Positions 56,457 through 64,000 of a stretch of DNA of 64,000 nt are shown piece by piece. The notes under the pieces are model-generated. The model saw only the letters and a list, made by a program, of their open reading frames with translations, was not told where the DNA came from and made no database searches. The stretch is from Sporosarcina luteola (GTDB lineage: Bacteria > Bacillota > Bacilli > Bacillales_A > Planococcaceae), in assembly GCF_007991495.1 (NCBI RefSeq), contig NZ_BJYL01000006.1:1-64000 (forward strand). The letters run 5' to 3'. The position numbers were made by a program, and so were the translations under genes. Position 1 is the first letter of the stretch; each line of letters starts with the position of its first letter.

Positions 56457-56503
56457 TATCTGCCTTATGCCTGTCGTACCTGAGCAAGTGCCCTCCGCTT
56501 TTG
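56457..56503 (-). repeat. Dispersed repeat family 2, partial copy E
   Basis: TATCTGCCTTATGCCTGTCG...CCCTCCGCTTTTG matches only the right part of the element at 61718-61839 and directly abuts the family 1 copy on its left. Confidence 0.5.
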
Positions 56504-56506
56504 TGT

Positions 56507-58204
56507 TTATAGTGCTTTATCGTCAACCTGATTGAGCCAGTCTTCAATAGAACCGACTACCGATTCAACACAGCCGTCCTCAAAAGGTGAAATAAGGTTC
56601 GCCTCCGCAACGAGTTCAGTAAACTTCTTAGATCCGCCAAGTTTGCATAAGTGCAAATAATCATTCCATGCTTCTTCACGGTTCTCAAATGAACGCTTCC
56701 AAAATTGGAAAGCACATATTTGAGCCAATGTATAATCGATATAATAGAATGGCGATTCATAAATATGTGATTGGCGCTGCCATACCGCTCCGGCTTCCAA
56801 GTATGGATTGCCGTCATAATCGCGCATTGGCAAGTAAGTTTTCTCGATCTCTTTCCAAGCGGCCTTACGCTCCGCTGAGGTCATTTCCGGATTTTCATAA
56901 ACAACATGCTGGAACTCGTCAACTGCCACTCCGTACGGTAAAAATAACAACCCGCTGCTCAAGTGGGCAAACTTATATTTCTCTGTTTCATCTTCAAAGA
57001 ACAATTCCATCCAAGGCCATGTGAAGAACTCCATGCTCATTGAATGGATTTCTGCTCCTTCATGTGTCGGCCAAACATACTCCGGAATTCCGATATTGCG
57101 GCTCGAATAGACTTGGAAGGCATGTCCTGCTTCGTGCGTCAATACATCGATATCGCCGGAAGTTCCATTGAAATTCGAGAAGATGAATGGGGAATCATAG
57201 TCATCGATGAATGTGCAGTAGCCGCCTGTCTCTTTTCCTTTTTTAGCTTCAAGGTCCAACAGATGCTTATCCGTCATATATGTGAAAAAGGCATCTGTTT
57301 CAGGAGAAAGCTCTGCATACATCTTTTTACCGTTTTCAATGATCCATTCAGGTGATCCTTTCGGTGTAGCGTTGCCGCTTAGGAAGTTGAGGGATTGATC
57401 GTAAAACTTCAACTTATCCACACCAATTCGCTCAGCTTGGCGCTCATATAATTTATTGGCAAGCGGGACGATATAGTCTCGGACCTGATCGCGGAAATTC
57501 TTCACCATACCAGCGTCGTAGCCGATGCGGTTCATCCGCGCATATCCTAATTCTACGAAATTATCAAAGCCGAGTTTTGTTGCAATTTCATGTCTTACTT
57601 TCACAAGGTCGTCATAGATCCTGTCAAACGCCTCTCCATTATCCGAGTAGAAGGAATAGGCGGCTGTCATAGCGGCTTTCCTTACATCTCTGTCAGTGGA
57701 CTCCGTATAGGGTCCGAGCTGTGCCAGTGTTAATGTTTTGCCGTCGAACTCGATTTGTGCTGATGCGACAAGTTTGGCGTATTCAGAAGTCAGCTTATTC
57801 TCTTGTTGAAGAAGTGGAAGAACTTCCGGTGAAAATGACTTGATGGCATTATCAGCCAATGCAAATAGTTGTGATCCCCATTTTTCCTCAAGTTCCTTCC
57901 GGAAAGGCGTAACGATCAAATCCTTATAGAAGGCGGTCCCAAGCTCTTGAAATTCTGGTCCGATTTCATCGAAATACTCCCGTTCATTTTGATAAAACGC
58001 ATCGTTTGTATCGATGGATGAACGGATATACGCCAAGTTCGCCTGTGTGGAGTAATTGCTTCCGATTGCATTCATCTTTTCAATAATTTCATTTTGCTCT
58101 TCAAAGGAGCTTGCGGAGCGGAAGTGCTCCAGTAACTCATTGAACTCCTTTTTAATACTGCTCATGTCTGGTCTTTTGTACTCGAACTCTTCAAATTTAA
58201 GCAT
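56507..58204 (-). CDS. M3 family oligoendopeptidase
   Basis: A 565-residue cytoplasmic zinc metallopeptidase cutting short peptides. The zinc motif HEAGH in VLTHEAGHAFQVYSS (about residue 355) and the downstream third ligand region EIHSMSMEFFTWPWMELFF are typical of the M3/PepF-like group. The first in-frame ATG is 58210; ATG 58204 is chosen because GGGGG is seven bases upstream. Transcribed alone; a repeat of family 2 lies at its stop codon. Confidence 0.9.
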   Translation of the reverse strand: MLKFEEFEYKRPDMSSIKKEFNELLEHFRSASSFEEQNEIIEKMNAIGSNYSTQANLAYIRSSIDTNDAFYQNEREYFDEIGPEFQELGTAFYKDLIVTPFRKELEEKWGSQLFALADNAIKSFSPEVLPLLQQENKLTSEYAKLVASAQIEFDGKTLTLAQLGPYTESTDRDVRKAAMTAAYSFYSDNGEAFDRIYDDLVKVRHEIATKLGFDNFVELGYARMNRIGYDAGMVKNFRDQVRDYIVPLANKLYERQAERIGVDKLKFYDQSLNFLSGNATPKGSPEWIIENGKKMYAELSPETDAFFTYMTDKHLLDLEAKKGKETGGYCTFIDDYDSPFIFSNFNGTSGDIDVLTHEAGHAFQVYSSRNIGIPEYVWPTHEGAEIHSMSMEFFTWPWMELFFEDETEKYKFAHLSSGLLFLPYGVAVDEFQHVVYENPEMTSAERKAAWKEIEKTYLPMRDYDGNPYLEAGAVWQRQSHIYESPFYYIDYTLAQICAFQFWKRSFENREEAWNDYLHLCKLGGSKKFTELVAEANLISPFEDGCVESVVGSIEDWLNQVDDKAL

Positions 58205-58386
58205 CCTCATACCCCCACTAATTAATGTGAATAAAATTCACTATCTTCATTGTTCATGAATCAATCAGAAAATGCAAAAGTTAAGTAGATGATTGATTAA
58301 GTTTTTTTGAAAAGACATTTATTGAATGATGTACACTAGTTTGTTGTAATATGATAAGGACTAACTTATATGTAAGGGTGAGCAAA

Positions 58387-58671
58387 TTGGAAATTATTGA
58401 ATATAGTATGGGAGAACTGATTGATCCGACGGGCATACTGTCAGGAAGACGCTTTGAATTCCGTGTATATGTAAAGTTCGATGAGGAAGATGAACTTTAT
58501 ACTGAGCAGGGGACTGGAATCAGAGTCATCTACGCAATAGATGGGGACGAAGCGAAAATTGTATCGTATAATTTGTTCGACCGGGCGACCGATGAAATAC
58601 TTGATTTTAGTCTTGAAGACGACGAGGAAGCCATATTATCCGCTTTTTGTGAAGAACATGTAGAAGAATGA
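58387..58671 (+). CDS. Small acidic DUF6509-like protein
   Basis: 95 residues, strongly acidic, no membrane segment. The sequence pattern LIDPTGILSGRRFEF...GIRVIYAIDGDEAKIVSY...FCEEHVEE resembles a small conserved Bacillales family that I recall as DUF6509. Function unknown. The start is judged to be TTG 58387, six bases after AAGGGTG, rather than ATG 58351, which has no ribosome-binding site. Its end runs into a bidirectional terminator shared with the MCP gene. Confidence 0.7.
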   Translation: MEIIEYSMGELIDPTGILSGRRFEFRVYVKFDEEDELYTEQGTGIRVIYAIDGDEAKIVSYNLFDRATDEILDFSLEDDEEAILSAFCEEHVEE

Positions 58672-58704
58672 AAAGCGGAGCCGATATGTTGGCTCCGCTT
58701 TTTA
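58671..58704. terminator. Bidirectional terminator before the second MCP
   Basis: AAAAGCGGAGCC/GGCTCCGCTTTT perfect stem with T5. Confidence 0.92.
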
Positions 58705-58718
58705 TAGGATATAGACAA

Positions 58719-60407
58719 TCAGAATTTAAAACGGTTCACTTCTTTTTGCAAGTTTTCGGCCAATCCGGCGAGTGTTTGGGAGCTGGTTGAAATTTCTTCG
58801 TTAACCGCCAGTTGTTCTTCGGTAGCTGCACTTGTTTCTTGTGCTGTGAAAGAGGCGGATTCGGCAAGTTTCCGGACTTGTTGTGATGAATTTGCAATTG
58901 TATCAGTCATGGATCGGATTTGCTCGATTGCCTCCGACACAGTTGTGACATTGTCGTTCACTGCATTGACAGAGTGCTCTATCTCAATGAAAGTTTGTAA
59001 TGAATGAGCTGTGGCGGATAAACCGTCCTTAACACTGTTGCTACCTGAATTGATGGCATCTACGGCTTTTTTAGTTGCATCTTGTATAGAATGGATCATG
59101 ACGCCGATATCAGCGGCGGATGATTTGGACTGTTCTGCCAGATTTCTTACTTCATCAGCAACCACCGCAAAACCTTTCCCATGCTCTCCGGCGCGCGCTG
59201 CCTCGATTGCTGCATTCAGTGCGAGTAAATTCGTTTGTTCCGAAATAGCGGTGATCAGCGAAGTGACTTGCTGAATTTCCGCAGACTGCTTTGCCATTGA
59301 TTGAATAATTACAGCTGCCTCTTGAATAATCGTATCCGTATGTGACATTTGCCCCGACAAGCTTTCGACAGTAGAAGAGCCTGCATCTACATGGGCGATA
59401 ACTGTTTCCATAGCCTTCAGCATAGTTGTGTTGCTGTCTGCAATTTGATTTACATCACCCGTCAATTGGATAACAGAATTGACCGTATCATTAACGAGTT
59501 CGGATTGCTCCTCGCTATCCTTCATATTCTTTTCGGAAGCAGAAGCGACCATTTCAGATGAAGCCAAACTCTCCTCTGAACTGGCTGATAATTGTTCCGC
59601 CTGAGCCGCTAGTTGATGGGATGAAAAGCGGATTTGTTCTAAGAGATTTTTTAAATCATCAGTCATTTTGTTGAAAGCTGCTGCCATAATCCCGACTTCA
59701 TCTTTACTCCGTATTGTAATATGCTCTATGGACAAATCTCCAGCAGCTATTTGCTTCATTGCCGCGGTCATTCTTTTCACAGGGTTACCAATGCTTTGAC
59801 TGATCCTATAGGCAACAAGGAGTGAAATCAAAACGGCTGCACCAATGAAAATGAATGTCAGAAGATGAATGAAATTTATCATTGTCGATAGTTCATCTCT
59901 GGAATTTTGCATCCCAATCTTTTGGTTTTCTTTTAATTGCTCTGCCTTTTCCATCAATTGTAAATTCACGCTGTTTGCTTCCCTTAATAGGTTGCGATTT
60001 TGCGTGTCATTTGCCCTCATAAGACTGTAGCTCAGCTTATCTACCATTTCGCTGAACTCCATATGTAAATCTCTGATTTCCTCAACAACTTCACTGTTTT
60101 GCCCACTTTTAAAAGCATCATCCAACTGATTTATCAAATCGGTTGCATTTGCAGTAGATTCATCCCTTTGATGAACGAATTCGGAAGTTTTAAAAAGAAC
60201 GTAACTGCTAATGGCAATATATCTCTCTTTTTGCGCACTGATCAGTTCATCCGATAAATTCACTTTACGAGCTCGATCTTCAATCAATAAGGAGTATTCA
60301 TCGTTTATTTTCTTTGTGGCAAAGAAAGATGCTCCCCCCATAACGAGCATAATGGCAAGTAAAACAGAGAATCCTGCCCAAATCTTTTTTGAAATTGAAA
60401 AACTCAT
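58719..60407 (-). CDS. Methyl-accepting chemotaxis protein (4HB type)
   Basis: 562 residues: TM1 (about 10-30), an extracellular helical sensor of about 145 residues (four-helix-bundle type), TM2 (about 180-200), HAMP (to about 255), and the methylation/signalling coiled coil with [19 protein letters not shown] and [18 protein letters not shown]. Attractant unknown. ORF space reaches 60431; ATG 60407 follows GGGGG by nine bases. Divergent from the ferredoxin-NADP reductase gene, with a cre-like site between them. Confidence 0.92.
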   Translation of the reverse strand: MSFSISKKIWAGFSVLLAIMLVMGGASFFATKKINDEYSLLIEDRARKVNLSDELISAQKERYIAISSYVLFKTSEFVHQRDESTANATDLINQLDDAFKSGQNSEVVEEIRDLHMEFSEMVDKLSYSLMRANDTQNRNLLREANSVNLQLMEKAEQLKENQKIGMQNSRDELSTMINFIHLLTFIFIGAAVLISLLVAYRISQSIGNPVKRMTAAMKQIAAGDLSIEHITIRSKDEVGIMAAAFNKMTDDLKNLLEQIRFSSHQLAAQAEQLSASSEESLASSEMVASASEKNMKDSEEQSELVNDTVNSVIQLTGDVNQIADSNTTMLKAMETVIAHVDAGSSTVESLSGQMSHTDTIIQEAAVIIQSMAKQSAEIQQVTSLITAISEQTNLLALNAAIEAARAGEHGKGFAVVADEVRNLAEQSKSSAADIGVMIHSIQDATKKAVDAINSGSNSVKDGLSATAHSLQTFIEIEHSVNAVNDNVTTVSEAIEQIRSMTDTIANSSQQVRKLAESASFTAQETSAATEEQLAVNEEISTSSQTLAGLAENLQKEVNRFKF

Positions 60408-60496
60408 GTCCTTAGTCCCCCTAAAATACATTCTCTCAGACCTTATAACCTATTATACTAGTTTGAGAAAATAATACTATATAAAGATTATAAAAA

Positions 60497-60510
60497 TTAA
60501 GCGCTTTCAA
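60497..60510. promoter_or_regulatory. CcpA cre-like site between MCP and yumC
   Basis: TTAAGCGCTTTCAA; read in reverse TTGAAAGCGCTTAA, a close fit to the cre pattern. It is about 90 bases upstream of the MCP start and 177 bases upstream of yumC. A TATAAT on the minus strand near 60452 may be the MCP -10. Confidence 0.5.
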
Positions 60511-60686
60511 ATATTTAATTTGAAAAACGCAATATTTTTCATAATGTAAATATTTAAAGCGTCGAATCATATTATGTGTTTTTTATTGAAAAATAGTAGA
60601 TAATGTGTAGAGTAGATAGGTAAGGAATACTGATGAAGTTTTTCCTATTCATCCTAAAGTCAAAGAAAATTGGAGTGTGTTTATAG

Positions 60687-61670
60687 ATGAACAATGAAAT
60701 CGTCGATATTACGATTATTGGTGGGGGACCAACAGGGTTATTTGCTTCTTTCTATGCGGGGATGCGTGAAATGTCGGTCAAAATCATTGATAGCCTTCCG
60801 CAGCTTGGTGGTCAGCTGATTGAGTTATACCCGGATAAATATATTTACGATGTTGGGGGCTTTCCCAAAATATTGGCGAAAGATTTAGTTGCAAATCTTG
60901 TTACACAGGCACACTATGCCAAGCCGGAAATCTTACTTGGAGAAACTGCAATTTCAGCTACTCGCGATGGGGACCATTTTATCTTGAAAACGGATAAAGG
61001 TACACATTTGACGCGCACAATCCTTTTGACTGCTGGAATTGGTGCATTCCAACCTCGTAAAATCGGATTGGCTGAAGAGGTCGATTTCGAGGAAAAGACA
61101 TTACATTACGGAATTAAAGATCTATCTCTTTTCAAAGATAAAGAAGTGCTTGTATGTGGCGGCGGCGATTCTGCTGTTGACTGGGCTTTGATGCTGGAAG
61201 ATATTGCATCTACTGTGTCGCTTGTCCATAGACGCGAACGGTTTACGGCTCATGAAACGAGTGTGAACCAATTGATGTCTTCGAAAGTGAACGTACTAAC
61301 TTCACGTGCCGTGAAGTCGATTGTAGGAGAAGATGGCGTTGTAAGAGAAGTTGTTATTGCACAAAAGGACAGTCAGGAAGAGACATTGTCTGTCGATCAT
61401 GTCATTGTCAACTATGGCAATATTTCTTCTCTAGGAGCTATTAAAGAATGGGGACTTGAAATGGATCGCAACTCAATCATTGTCAATTCCCGGATGGAAA
61501 CGAATATAGAAGGAATCTATGCAGCAGGCGATGTTACAAGTTATGACGGCAAAGTGAAGCTCATCGCTGTCGGTTTAGGGGAAGCGCCAACTGCGATCAA
61601 TCATGCAAAAGCCTTCATCGATCCGAAAGCAAGGCTTCAACCGTTGCACAGTACAAGCGTCTTCAATTAA
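60687..61670 (+). CDS. yumC: Ferredoxin/flavodoxin-NADP+ reductase (YumC type)
   Basis: A 327-residue thioredoxin-reductase-like FNR. FAD-binding GGGPTGLFASFYAG (about 11-24), NADP-binding VCGGGDSAVDWALML (about 155-170) and the second FAD motif GIYAAGDVTSYDGKVKLIA are seen; the CxxC of thioredoxin reductase is absent at its usual place. The C-terminal HSTSVF tail matches Bacillus YumC. Supplies reduced ferredoxin or flavodoxin. TGGAGTG precedes the ATG. Confidence 0.93.
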   Translation: MNNEIVDITIIGGGPTGLFASFYAGMREMSVKIIDSLPQLGGQLIELYPDKYIYDVGGFPKILAKDLVANLVTQAHYAKPEILLGETAISATRDGDHFILKTDKGTHLTRTILLTAGIGAFQPRKIGLAEEVDFEEKTLHYGIKDLSLFKDKEVLVCGGGDSAVDWALMLEDIASTVSLVHRRERFTAHETSVNQLMSSKVNVLTSRAVKSIVGEDGVVREVVIAQKDSQEETLSVDHVIVNYGNISSLGAIKEWGLEMDRNSIIVNSRMETNIEGIYAAGDVTSYDGKVKLIAVGLGEAPTAINHAKAFIDPKARLQPLHSTSVFN

Positions 61671-61716
61671 AAAAAAGCTCCGGGTGCCAAAGTCGACAGG
61701 CACCCGGAGCTTTTTC
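61669..61716 (+). terminator. Intrinsic terminator after yumC
   Basis: AAAAAAGCTCCGGGTGCC pairs with GGCACCCGGAGCTTTTT, loop AAAGTCGACA. Confidence 0.92.
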
Positions 61717-61717
61717 A

Positions 61718-61839
61718 TAATCCAGCTCCGGGCGCCAGAGTCTCGGGTCATAAGTCAAAGCAACTGTGTGGCAAAGAGCGCCACTCCGTATCTTCGCATT
61801 ATGCCTGTCGATTCTAGTCAGGCGCCCTGCGCTTTTTCT
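61718..61839 (-). repeat. Dispersed repeat family 2, copy D (full)
   Basis: TAATCCAGCTCCGGGCGCC...GGCGCCCTGCGCTTTTTCT. GGGCGCC pairs with GGCGCCC, and the reverse complement of the loop motif CTTATGACCC is at 61745-61754. Sits between the yumC terminator and the stop of the converging DUF1648 gene. Confidence 0.65.
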
Positions 61840-61840
61840 A

Positions 61841-62953
61841 TTATAATGAAAACGAAATAGCTATTATGATCAGCACCGGTACAAAAATGATCAGGTAACC
61901 AATTGGATTTCCAAAATTCATTGTCCAACCGATTCCGAACCTTTTTTCTACAAAGATAGATGGATCATTTTTATTCACATAGAAGACGCCGGCTTTCCAA
62001 TATACGTCATCGTCAGAGTCAGTGACGCCAGTGATTGCTTCTTCCTCAATCTCCGGCTGAATACGGGAACCTCCTTGGCCAACTTTAAATGCGTAAATTG
62101 CGGTTGCCAGCAGTAGAATGACCAGAAACCCTAAAGGCGCTGCCAGCATGAGAAATGGACCACCTATATCCCCGTGAATCGTTGTCAGTTGAAGGAATCC
62201 AATTAAAATAGTCATTAACAACGATGTCAAAAACATAAACCAGCTTGTATATTTCCTGAAAGACATTTGTTGGATGCGTGACGAATTCCTTCTAGCGGCA
62301 TTCAGTTTAACACCGGATTTCTTCGTAAAGACATTAAATGCCACCATCATCCCTTGTGTAACGAGTAAAATGAGTAATAGAGCGATGACGGAAAAAGGGC
62401 TTTTCTCGGTGAATGCATCCGGTTGTCCGCTTGGCCCCCAATGGGTTGGAATCTGATCCGGCATTGCAGGATAGTGGATCGCCGTATATGCTATCAGACC
62501 TATTGTTACAACAACCGGCAAAGCGAAGATGATCGACGGTAGCATTTCGTCATTAGATTGTCTCGTTAAATCGGCCACCCGAACCATCTTAAGGTTCTCT
62601 CCCCATTTCATCTCACGCTTTCTTTTTGTCGTTTGGATATGAAAATATAAGTAGAGAACCATACTTGAAATAAGAAGCACGAGCTGAATGATCAACCCCA
62701 TGACTCCAATTTGCTCCTCGCCTAAATGCTCATTAAGTCCCCTCAATGTAAAGATCAGTAAGCCGACCAAGCCTAATATAACAATAATAGATGAATAGAT
62801 CTTTTTATAGTTGGCCAGGTTCTTATCGCCACTATGTCCTTCCGGTATAGTTACCCCAAAAGCAATCGTTTTCTTTAAAAGGAAGGGGATAGAGGCTTGG
62901 ATAATTGTAATGAATAGAATGATTGCAAAGAAAATAGCAACGAGCATTTTCAT
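61841..62953 (-). CDS. DUF1648/DUF5808 integral membrane protein
   Basis: A 370-residue protein with about eight membrane helices. The DUF1648 motif is YPAMPDQIPTHWGPSGQPDA in the middle, and a C-terminal DUF5808-like stretch YWKAGVFYVNKNDPSIFVEK is followed by a last helix. Function unknown; proteins of this kind are commonly paired with small GntR regulators. Its ATG overlaps the stop of the GntR gene by four bases (ATGA). Confidence 0.82.
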   Translation of the reverse strand: MKMLVAIFFAIILFITIIQASIPFLLKKTIAFGVTIPEGHSGDKNLANYKKIYSSIIVILGLVGLLIFTLRGLNEHLGEEQIGVMGLIIQLVLLISSMVLYLYFHIQTTKRKREMKWGENLKMVRVADLTRQSNDEMLPSIIFALPVVVTIGLIAYTAIHYPAMPDQIPTHWGPSGQPDAFTEKSPFSVIALLLILLVTQGMMVAFNVFTKKSGVKLNAARRNSSRIQQMSFRKYTSWFMFLTSLLMTILIGFLQLTTIHGDIGGPFLMLAAPLGFLVILLLATAIYAFKVGQGGSRIQPEIEEEAITGVTDSDDDVYWKAGVFYVNKNDPSIFVEKRFGIGWTMNFGNPIGYLIIFVPVLIIIAISFSL

Positions 62954-63333
62954 CCCTCCGAAATCTCTGTAATAATTGAATTTACGATTGACGAAATTTG
63001 GTCTTTATCCATCCCATAAACGATAGATTCCGCTATAAGAGGCTTCACCATTTGTTTAATATACTCAATTTGCAATTCGTTCGGTCCGGTGCTTGGTATA
63101 ATATTAACGACGGCTCCAGACTTCGGAATGATTTGAATTATATTTTTCCGTTCAAGTTCGTGATAAGCCTTATTCACTGTATGCATGTTGACACCAAGAT
63201 CTGATGCCAAGGAACGGACAGATGGCAAACTGTCGGAAGGTTTCATAGTACCGGTAGCAATCAATTCCATTAATTGATTGACCAATTGAGTATAAATCGG
63301 AATTTCGGAAGTTGGTTCGATTTGAATGAACAA
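62950..63333 (-). CDS. YtrA-subfamily GntR regulator
   Basis: A 127-residue regulator: a GntR winged helix (about 8-75: IPIYTQLVNQLMELIATGTM, LPSVRSLASDLGVNMHTVNK) and only a short helical tail, the YtrA/YhcF type that normally represses a neighbouring transporter or membrane-protein gene. ATG 63363 is open, but TTG 63333 sits seven bases after GGAGG and is preferred. Translationally coupled to the DUF1648 gene. Confidence 0.88.
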   Translation of the reverse strand: MFIQIEPTSEIPIYTQLVNQLMELIATGTMKPSDSLPSVRSLASDLGVNMHTVNKAYHELERKNIIQIIPKSGAVVNIIPSTGPNELQIEYIKQMVKPLIAESIVYGMDKDQISSIVNSIITEISEG

Positions 63334-63388
63334 AGTCAGCCCTCCAATCTGTTCTAATGACATTATAACAAAATAAAATTATAAAGGA

Positions 63389-63421
63389 TAGAAAAACCCT
63401 TGAATAATTCATTCAAGGGTG
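63389..63421 (-). terminator. Intrinsic terminator after the polysaccharide deacetylase
   Basis: On the minus strand ACCCTTGAAT/ATTCAAGGGT is followed by TTTTTC. Confidence 0.85.
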
Positions 63422-63426
63422 AGTTC

Positions 63427-64000
63427 TCATAATTCAGCTACGGTAACGAATTGATAGCCTTCGTTTTCTAAATAGGTAAGAACTGCATCAAGGCCATCTG
63501 CGGTCGATTGATGGATATCGTGCATAAGAACGATGCTTCCATCCTTTGTATGCTCTTTCACATTTTGAAGCAACTTCTGAGGGTTGCGATGCTTCCAATC
63601 AAGTGTGTCGACGTCCCATAATACGATCTGTAAATTCGACTGTGCACGTACCTTATCATTTACTGCGCCATATGGCGGTCTGAACGCCTCGATTTTTTCG
63701 CCGGTAACCTTTTCGATAATCGCTGATGTATTATTGATTTCTTTAATGATCCGTTCGGTGTCTAATTTTGTTAAATCAGCGTGATTCCATGTATGGTTCC
63801 CTAATTCGTGACCTGCTTCTTGTATTTCTTTGACAATCTCAGGATAATACTCAACCCGGCTTCCTAACATGAAAAATGTTGCTTTCGCATTATGTTTTTC
63901 AAGTGTCTCCAAGATTTGTCTTGTCACCTTTGGATCTGGACCATCATCGAATGTTAACGCCACTTTTTTACTGGATGGTACAGTTTCATTGGAGTCCGAG
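63427..64000 (-). CDS. Polysaccharide deacetylase (NodB domain), cut by window edge
   Basis: 191 residues visible; the reading frame stays open past 63963 to the window edge (the preceding residues read SDSNETVPSSKK), so the N-terminus lies outside. The NodB homology domain is complete: VALTFDDGPDP (catalytic Asp and metal Asp), GNHTWNHADL (metal His pair), RPPYGAVND, WDVDTLDWKHRNP and VLMHDIH. These enzymes remove N-acetyl groups from peptidoglycan or other glycans, usually outside the cell. Confidence 0.9.
   Translation of the reverse strand, partial: SDSNETVPSSKKVALTFDDGPDPKVTRQILETLEKHNAKATFFMLGSRVEYYPEIVKEIQEAGHELGNHTWNHADLTKLDTERIIKEINNTSAIIEKVTGEKIEAFRPPYGAVNDKVRAQSNLQIVLWDVDTLDWKHRNPQKLLQNVKEHTKDGSIVLMHDIHQSTADGLDAVLTYLENEGYQFVTVAEL

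Overview
The window looks like a chromosomal segment of a low-to-moderate GC, Gram-positive, spore-former-related Bacillales, most likely a Planococcaceae member (Sporosarcina-like). This is inferred from gene content, gene order and protein sequences remembered from the B. subtilis ytxK-ald-accDA-pfkA-pyk-citZ-icd-phoPR-polA-gapB-dnaBI-thrS-infC region. No database search was run.

Layout. 1-4.5 kb: rarD-type transporter, sppA, an RDD membrane protein, a thiol peroxidase lacking the usual resolving cysteine, and ytxK. 4.5-9.8 kb: a minus-strand accessory block holding a six-helix chemotaxis-type transducer co-transcribed with a 993-residue double-kinase hybrid sensor, then a UspA protein. 10-19.2 kb: ald, an M24 peptidase, ytkL, ytoI, ytpI, nrnA and dnaE. 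20-25.8 kb: a FadR-type GntR regulator with an operator-like palindrome at its own promoter, then accD-accA-pfkA-pyk (malonyl-CoA supply and lower glycolysis) and fxsA, converging on ytvI. 26.8-34.3 kb: citZ behind a promoter overlapped by a CcpA cre-like site, icd, a MaoC-like protein, phoP-phoR and hflK-hflC. 34.3-42.7 kb: polA-mutM-coaE, gapB, nrdR and dnaB-dnaI. 42.7-46.5 kb: a threonine T-box with thrS, then an L20-type leader with infC-rpmI-rplT. 46.5-47.6 kb: a 21-bp tandem repeat, ysdA and ysdB. 47.7-49.6 kb: an AT-rich accessory operon of dUTPase, DUF4062 (TIR/nucleoside-deoxyribosyltransferase-like) and a UPRT-like protein. 49.8-64 kb: XRE regulator and metallophosphoesterase, fhs, a diguanylate cyclase, an APH-fold kinase, an M3 oligoendopeptidase, a DUF6509-like protein, a second MCP, ferredoxin-NADP reductase, a GntR/DUF1648 pair and a truncated polysaccharide deacetylase.

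Most of the window is housekeeping: carbon flow from glycolysis to acetyl-CoA, fatty-acid precursors and the TCA cycle, DNA replication and repair, and translation. Regulation visible in the DNA includes a T-box, a ribosomal-protein leader, cre-like sites, a CcpN-like box and a GntR operator. Two families of dispersed intergenic repeats (GTTGATT...AATCAAC elements and GCGGAG...GAGCTGGAT hairpins) recur between genes, with compensatory changes that support a conserved folded structure. The best candidate for an undescribed system is the dUTPase/DUF4062/UPRT-like operon at 47.76-49.61 kb.
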